From Pantoea cypripedii (GTDB taxonomy: Bacteria; Pseudomonadota; Gammaproteobacteria; Enterobacterales; Enterobacteriaceae): DNA of 5,620 bases. The stretch is from positions 1,410,277-1,415,896 of the forward strand of contig NZ_MLJI01000002.1 of NCBI RefSeq assembly GCF_002095535.1. The letters are read 5' to 3'. Shown here one piece after another: positions 1 to 5,620 of the stretch. Positions within the stretch are counted from its first letter, which is position 1; the number at the start of each line of letters is the position of its first letter. The position numbers were made by a program, and so were the translations under genes. The notes beneath the pieces are model-generated. The model had not been told where the DNA came from and ran no database searches. It was given only the letters and a program-made list of their open reading frames with translations.

Positions 1-188
1 ATGTCCGAATGGGGAAACCCAATGCACTTGTGCATTATCGTTAACTGAATACATAGGTTAACGAGGCGAACCGGGGGAACTGAAACATCTAAAGTACCCC
101 GAGGAAAAGAAATCAACCGAGATTCCCCCAGTACGCGGCGAGCGAACGGGGAACAGCCCAGGACCTGAATCAGTTTGTGTGTTAGTGG
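1..188 (+). rRNA. 23S rRNA fragment (internal part of the 5' domain), partial
   Basis: This stretch is a near-identical copy of the minus-strand 23S gene, matching the reverse complement of 3349-3534, which is about mature 23S positions 111-296. It is therefore in the opposite orientation to the rest of the operon. Aligned by eye, the only differences are two single-base insertions: an extra A in the AAA at 91-93 and an extra C at 134, inside the highly conserved CAGTAGCGGCGAGCG segment. The match is otherwise complete and stops sharply at 188, immediately before the palindrome at 189-200. The left end is the window edge, so more of this 23S copy may lie outside. It is most likely the end of a neighbouring contig with low-quality terminal bases, not a functional or degenerate rRNA gene. 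Confidence 0.9.
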
Positions 189-200
189 CTAGCTAGCTAG
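189..200. other. Probable artificial six-frame stop linker (contig join)
   Basis: The sequence is CTAGCTAGCTAG, a perfect palindrome. TAG occurs at offsets 2, 6 and 10, covering all three frames, and the palindrome gives the same on the other strand, so any reading frame is closed. It sits exactly where similarity to 23S ends (188) and where the flank downstream of the operon's terminator begins (201). Such linkers are used to join ordered contigs into a pseudochromosome; that this is one is inferred from its form and position. A natural 12-bp tetranucleotide repeat is possible but less likely here. Confidence 0.8.
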
Positions 201-224
201 AATCAATGTTGATATGCCAGAAAT

Positions 225-253
225 GAAAAAGCCCTGACTTTTCAGTCAGGGCT
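225..253 (-). terminator. Rho-independent terminator of the rRNA operon
   Basis: On the minus strand this reads as a perfect 10-bp stem, AGCCCTGACT paired with AGTCAGGGCT (arms at 244-253 and 230-239), closed by a GAAA tetraloop (240-243) and followed by a U-run (226-230, with its first U also pairing in the stem). It begins 11 bases after the CCA end of tRNA-Asp, the expected place for the end of an rrn transcript. The G+C-rich stem, stable tetraloop and U tract make it a convincing intrinsic terminator. Confidence 0.93.
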
Positions 254-264
254 AATCAAGAGAG

Positions 265-341
265 TGGCGGTGCGGACGGGACTCGAACCCGCGACCCCCG
301 GCGTGACAGGCCGGTATTCTAACCGACTGAACTACCGCACC
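265..341 (-). tRNA. tRNA-Asp (anticodon GUC)
   Basis: This 77-nt tRNA has an encoded CCA end (265-267). The acceptor stem is GGTGCGG (RNA 5' end at 341) paired with CCGCACC, followed by discriminator G. The D arm contains GTTCAGTCGGTTAGA, the anticodon loop is CTGTCAC (303-309, anticodon GUC at 305-307), the anticodon stem is CCGGC/GCCGG, and the T arm contains GGTTCGAGTCC. It decodes GAC/GAU as aspartate. It lies 72 bp beyond the 5S gene and just before the operon terminator, so it is co-transcribed as a distal rrn tRNA, as in some E. coli rrn operons. Relative to the E. coli tRNA I recall, the acceptor and anticodon stems differ by paired, compensated changes, which argues for a functional gene. 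Confidence 0.97.
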
Positions 342-413
342 ACCGAATACTGCATTACCAGCGGGGTCTCGCTGATAACCGGTGTTACCTTTTCAGGTAA
401 ATACCTTAAATTG
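342..413 (-). other. 5S to tRNA-Asp spacer with two small hairpins
   Basis: This is a transcribed spacer with no gene. In RNA sense it holds a 6-bp stem TTACCT/AGGTAA with a GAAA tetraloop (385-400), then a 5-bp stem CAGCG/CGCTG with a 6-nt loop (359-374). Neither is followed by a U tract, so they are not terminators; they more likely guide RNase processing between 5S and the tRNA. That role is inferred. Confidence 0.6.
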
Positions 414-533
414 ATGCCTGGCAGTTCCCTACTCTCGCATGGGGAGACCCCACACTACCATCGGCGCTACGGCGTTTCACTTCTGAGTTCGGCATGGGGT
501 CAGGTGGGACCACCGCGCTACAGCCGCCAGGCA
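414..533 (-). rRNA. rrf: 5S ribosomal RNA
   Basis: The gene spans 120 nt, the E. coli length. In RNA sense it starts TGCCTGGCGG (5' end at 533) and ends GAACTGCCAGGCAT; the two ends pair to form helix I (TGCCTGGC with GCCAGGCA). The interior carries the conserved CCGAACTCAGAAGTGAAA loop and the GATGGTAGTGTGGGG region. 5S rRNA is part of the central protuberance of the large ribosomal subunit with uL18, uL5 and bL25. It lies downstream of 23S in the same precursor, separated by an unusually long 208-bp spacer. Ends are set by homology and could be off by a base or two. Confidence 0.97.
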
Positions 534-741
534 AATTCTTTGTGCCAGAAACGAATATTTTTCACTGATGCTGCGTTGGCCGCTCTTGTAAACTCAGTCA
601 CATACTTATGTATGCTCCTTCATTTACTGCGCTTGCCGCCTTGCCTCAGCGTAAAATCTTTCGTTTCCGCTAATTCTTTATCCGGTAAACAATGCTGAAA
701 ATTCTTCTCTGGTCTCTCAACCAAAACGCCTCTGGCGTTGT
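534..741 (-). other. 23S to 5S intergenic spacer, enlarged
   Basis: This 208-bp transcribed spacer is about twice the length of the E. coli counterpart as I recall it. The outer parts resemble the E. coli spacer: ACAACGCC next to the 23S 3' end, and a TTCAGC-containing stretch further on. The middle (565-651) is an inserted structured segment listed separately. A short hairpin, AACGCC-AGA-GGCGTT in RNA sense (725-739), sits against the 23S 3' end and shares bases with the 23S processing stem. I see no credible gene in it on either strand. Confidence 0.8.
565..651. repeat. Candidate dispersed palindromic element inserted in the 23S-5S spacer
   Basis: This segment accounts for most of the extra length of the spacer. 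At its centre is an inverted repeat CATAC-TTAT-GTATG (601-614). The flanks are roughly complementary: the minus strand reads GCTGAGGCAAGGCGGCAAGC at one side, and the plus strand has GCTGCGTTGGCCGCTC at the other. The minus-strand blocks GAGGCAAGGCGGCAAGCG, GGAGCATACATAAGTATGTG and GCCAACGCAGC recall a repeat family I associate with intergenic regions of Yersinia, Serratia, Pantoea and related genera. That family link comes from memory and is unverified. The boundaries are approximate and I found no target-site duplication. Confidence 0.5.

Positions 742-751
<10 letters not shown>
727..751 (-). promoter_or_regulatory. 3' arm of the 23S precursor processing stem
   Basis: In RNA sense this arm pairs with the sequence flanking the 23S 5' end (3637-3660). 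The two arms form about 23 base pairs with a single G-G mismatch, one G-U pair and one bulged base, bringing both 23S ends together as one long helix. Such flanking stems are cut by RNase III in enterobacteria; the cleavage here is inferred from the structure. Confidence 0.8.
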
Positions 752-3636
<2,885 letters not shown>

Positions 3637-3644
<8 letters not shown>

Positions 3645-3660
3645 TCACAACCCACAGGCG
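3637..3660 (-). promoter_or_regulatory. 5' arm of the 23S precursor processing stem
   Basis: The RNA-sense sequence CGCCTGTGGGTTGTGA followed by the mature GGTTAAGC pairs with the 3' flank at 727-751. The first 16 bases are removed on maturation, while the last eight are the mature 23S 5' end. The arms stay complementary although they lie about 2.9 kb apart, which supports a conserved processing role. Confidence 0.8.
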
Positions 3661-3700
3661 TTTTCACGCATGCAGTGTTGCAAGCTTTTGAGAGACTCGA

Positions 3701-3745
3701 ACGCGTCGCTTTCATTTCTTATTACGGAGAAATGAAACAACGCGT
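3701..3745 (-). repeat. Spacer stem-loop flanked by ACGCGT copies
   Basis: A perfect 10-bp inverted repeat, TTTCATTTCT (3710-3719) with AGAAATGAAA (3728-3737), encloses an 8-nt loop. Just outside lie two copies of ACGCGT (3701-3706 and 3740-3745); as this hexamer is its own reverse complement, they extend the stem after a small internal loop. They are also part of a direct repeat ACGCGTCG. It lies between boxA and the 23S 5' processing arm, where the rrn spacer is commonly variable. Its function is unknown. Confidence 0.7.
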
Positions 3746-3773
3746 CGTTTCAAATTTTCAGCTTGTTCCGGAT

Positions 3774-3785
3774 TGTTAAAGAGCA
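3774..3785 (-). promoter_or_regulatory. boxA antitermination element before 23S
   Basis: In RNA sense it reads TGCTCTTTAACA, the canonical enterobacterial rrn boxA, here in the 16S-23S spacer. In the known system boxA RNA is bound by NusB-NusE(S10) to build an antitermination complex with NusA, NusG and SuhB, which keeps RNA polymerase moving through the untranslated 23S gene. The downstream GGAACAAGCTGAAAA block is the same as in E. coli, apart from small changes. Confidence 0.92.
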
Positions 3786-3788
3786 AAT

Positions 3789-3822
3789 ATCTCAAACATG
3801 ACTCGTAAGCCAGTTTTGAGAT
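3789..3822 (-). promoter_or_regulatory. boxB-like stem-loop upstream of boxA
   Basis: The RNA forms a stem ATCTCAAAAC / GTTTGAGAT with one unpaired A and a loop of about 15 nt, ending three bases before boxA. Its position matches the boxB hairpin of enterobacterial rrn antitermination regions. Unlike lambda boxB, rrn boxB is thought to be dispensable for antitermination, so its role may be structural. Confidence 0.75.
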
Positions 3823-3859
3823 ACTGAGCAGCGACACCTTTCACCTGTCACCAAGCAAG

Positions 3860-3934
3860 TGGCGTCCCCTAGGGGATTCGAACCCCTGTTGCCGCCGTGA
3901 AAGGGCGGAGTCCTAACCGCTAGACGAAGGGGAC
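3860..3934 (-). tRNA. tRNA-Glu (anticodon UUC)
   Basis: This 75-nt tRNA has an encoded CCA end (3860-3862). The acceptor stem is GTCCCCT (5' end at 3934) paired with AGGGGAC, with discriminator G. The anticodon loop is CTTTCAC (3897-3903, anticodon UUC at 3899-3901), the anticodon stem is CCGCC/GGCGG, and the T arm has GGTTCGAATCC. It reads GAA/GAG as glutamate. It is the only tRNA in the 16S-23S spacer, which places the operon in the Glu class of enterobacterial rrn operons, not the Ile-Ala class. The D arm (GCGGTTAGG) is one base shorter than the E. coli form I recall. Confidence 0.97.
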
Positions 3935-4023
3935 ACGAATGTGTCACGACTTCGCAGCCGTCTTGCTCATTACTTTTTCATCAGACAATCTGTGTGAGCA
4001 CTTCGCGGGAAAGTATCTTCAGG
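3935..4023 (-). other. 16S to tRNA-Glu spacer
   Basis: This 89-bp transcribed spacer has no gene. Beside the tRNA a 5-bp inverted repeat, GACAC-GAAT-GTGTC (3932-3945), overlaps the first three bases of mature tRNA-Glu and may form a precursor hairpin at the RNase P cleavage site. The 16S-proximal half carries the 16S processing arm listed separately. Confidence 0.75.
3980..4002 (-). promoter_or_regulatory. 3' arm of the 16S precursor RNase III stem
   Basis: In RNA sense the block AGTGCTCACACAGATTGTCT is nearly identical to the E. coli sequence just after 16S, which pairs with the 16S leader to form the RNase III stem. The partner arm in the leader lies roughly 100 bases or more before 16S and so falls outside the window, which ends 55 bases upstream of the mature 5' end. 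Confidence 0.75.
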
Positions 4024-5565
<1,542 letters not shown>

Positions 5566-5620
5566 AAGTTTGATGCTCAAAGAATTAAACTTCGTAATGA
5601 ATTACGTGTTCACTCTTGAG
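5566..5620 (-). promoter_or_regulatory. 3' end of the 16S leader (transcribed, partial)
   Basis: The RNA-sense leader CTCAAGAGTGAACACG... runs to the 16S 5' end and is almost base-for-base the E. coli rrn leader I recall, including TTCTTTGAGC just before the gene. It contains a small hairpin, CGTAA-TTCA-TTACG in RNA sense (5593-5606). The P1/P2 promoters, leader boxA and 5' RNase III arm must lie further upstream, outside the window. Confidence 0.85.

Larger units (their letters stand above)
3645..3859 (-). other. tRNA-Glu to 23S spacer
   Basis: This 215-bp transcribed spacer has no gene. In RNA order it holds a short stretch after the tRNA CCA end, the boxB-like hairpin (3789-3822), boxA (3774-3785), a conserved GGAACAAGCTGAAAA block, a variable hairpin region (3701-3745), a GAGTCTCTCAAA block and the 5' arm of the 23S processing stem. 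The blocks around boxA and GAGTCTCTCAAA match the E. coli spacer as I recall it; the hairpin between them is the variable part. Confidence 0.85.

Noticed and set aside
1..188. Genuine inverted rRNA duplication or a divergent second rrn operon
   Set aside because: The abrupt stop at an all-frame stop palindrome and insertion-only differences fit a contig end and linker better.
189..200. Natural tetranucleotide repeat or avoided CTAG cluster used as a binding site
   Set aside because: CTAG is generally rare in enterobacterial DNA, and three tandem copies exactly at a sequence discontinuity are better explained as synthetic.
264..698. 144-codon plus-strand open frame beginning MAVRTGLEPATPGV
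   Set aside because: It runs antisense through tRNA-Asp and 5S rRNA into the spacer. The N-terminal peptide is simply the reverse complement of the tRNA, a well-known source of false protein annotations.

Overview
This window is almost entirely one bacterial ribosomal RNA operon read on the minus strand. I see no protein-coding gene and no undescribed system in it. In transcription order (right to left) it holds the end of the 16S leader (5566-5620), 16S rRNA (4024-5565, 1542 nt), tRNA-Glu(UUC) (3860-3934), a spacer with a boxB/boxA-type antitermination signal, 23S rRNA (742-3644, 2903 nt), an enlarged 208-bp spacer, 5S rRNA (414-533, 120 nt), tRNA-Asp(GUC) (265-341) and a strong intrinsic terminator (225-253). 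The rrn promoters lie beyond the right edge.

The mature RNA lengths, the leader, the 16S-tRNA spacer and the boxA region all closely resemble Escherichia coli as I recall it, so this is a gammaproteobacterium of the order Enterobacterales. The 16S variable regions look more like Erwinia/Pantoea or Serratia-type relatives than Escherichia; that finer placement comes from memory and is tentative. One spacer tRNA (Glu) plus a trailing tRNA-Asp is a normal enterobacterial rrn layout. The RNAs work as a unit: one long precursor is protected from early termination by box signals, cut by RNase III and other RNases at stems formed by sequences flanking 16S and 23S, and trimmed to mature rRNAs and tRNAs.

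The left edge does not belong to this operon. Bases 1-188 repeat part of the 23S gene (mature positions of about 111-296) in the opposite orientation, with two single-base insertions at otherwise conserved sites. The match stops abruptly at a 12-bp palindrome, CTAGCTAGCTAG (189-200), which puts stop codons in all six frames. The simplest reading is an artificial linker joining two contigs in a draft pseudochromosome: one contig ends inside a repeated 23S gene and the next begins just past this operon's terminator.

The most interesting natural feature is an 87-bp structured segment in the 23S-5S spacer (565-651) that looks like a dispersed enterobacterial repeat inserted in the operon. Other points worth a look are the 23S processing stem, a spacer hairpin built on two ACGCGT copies, and an 8-bp inverted repeat across the 16S 5' end.
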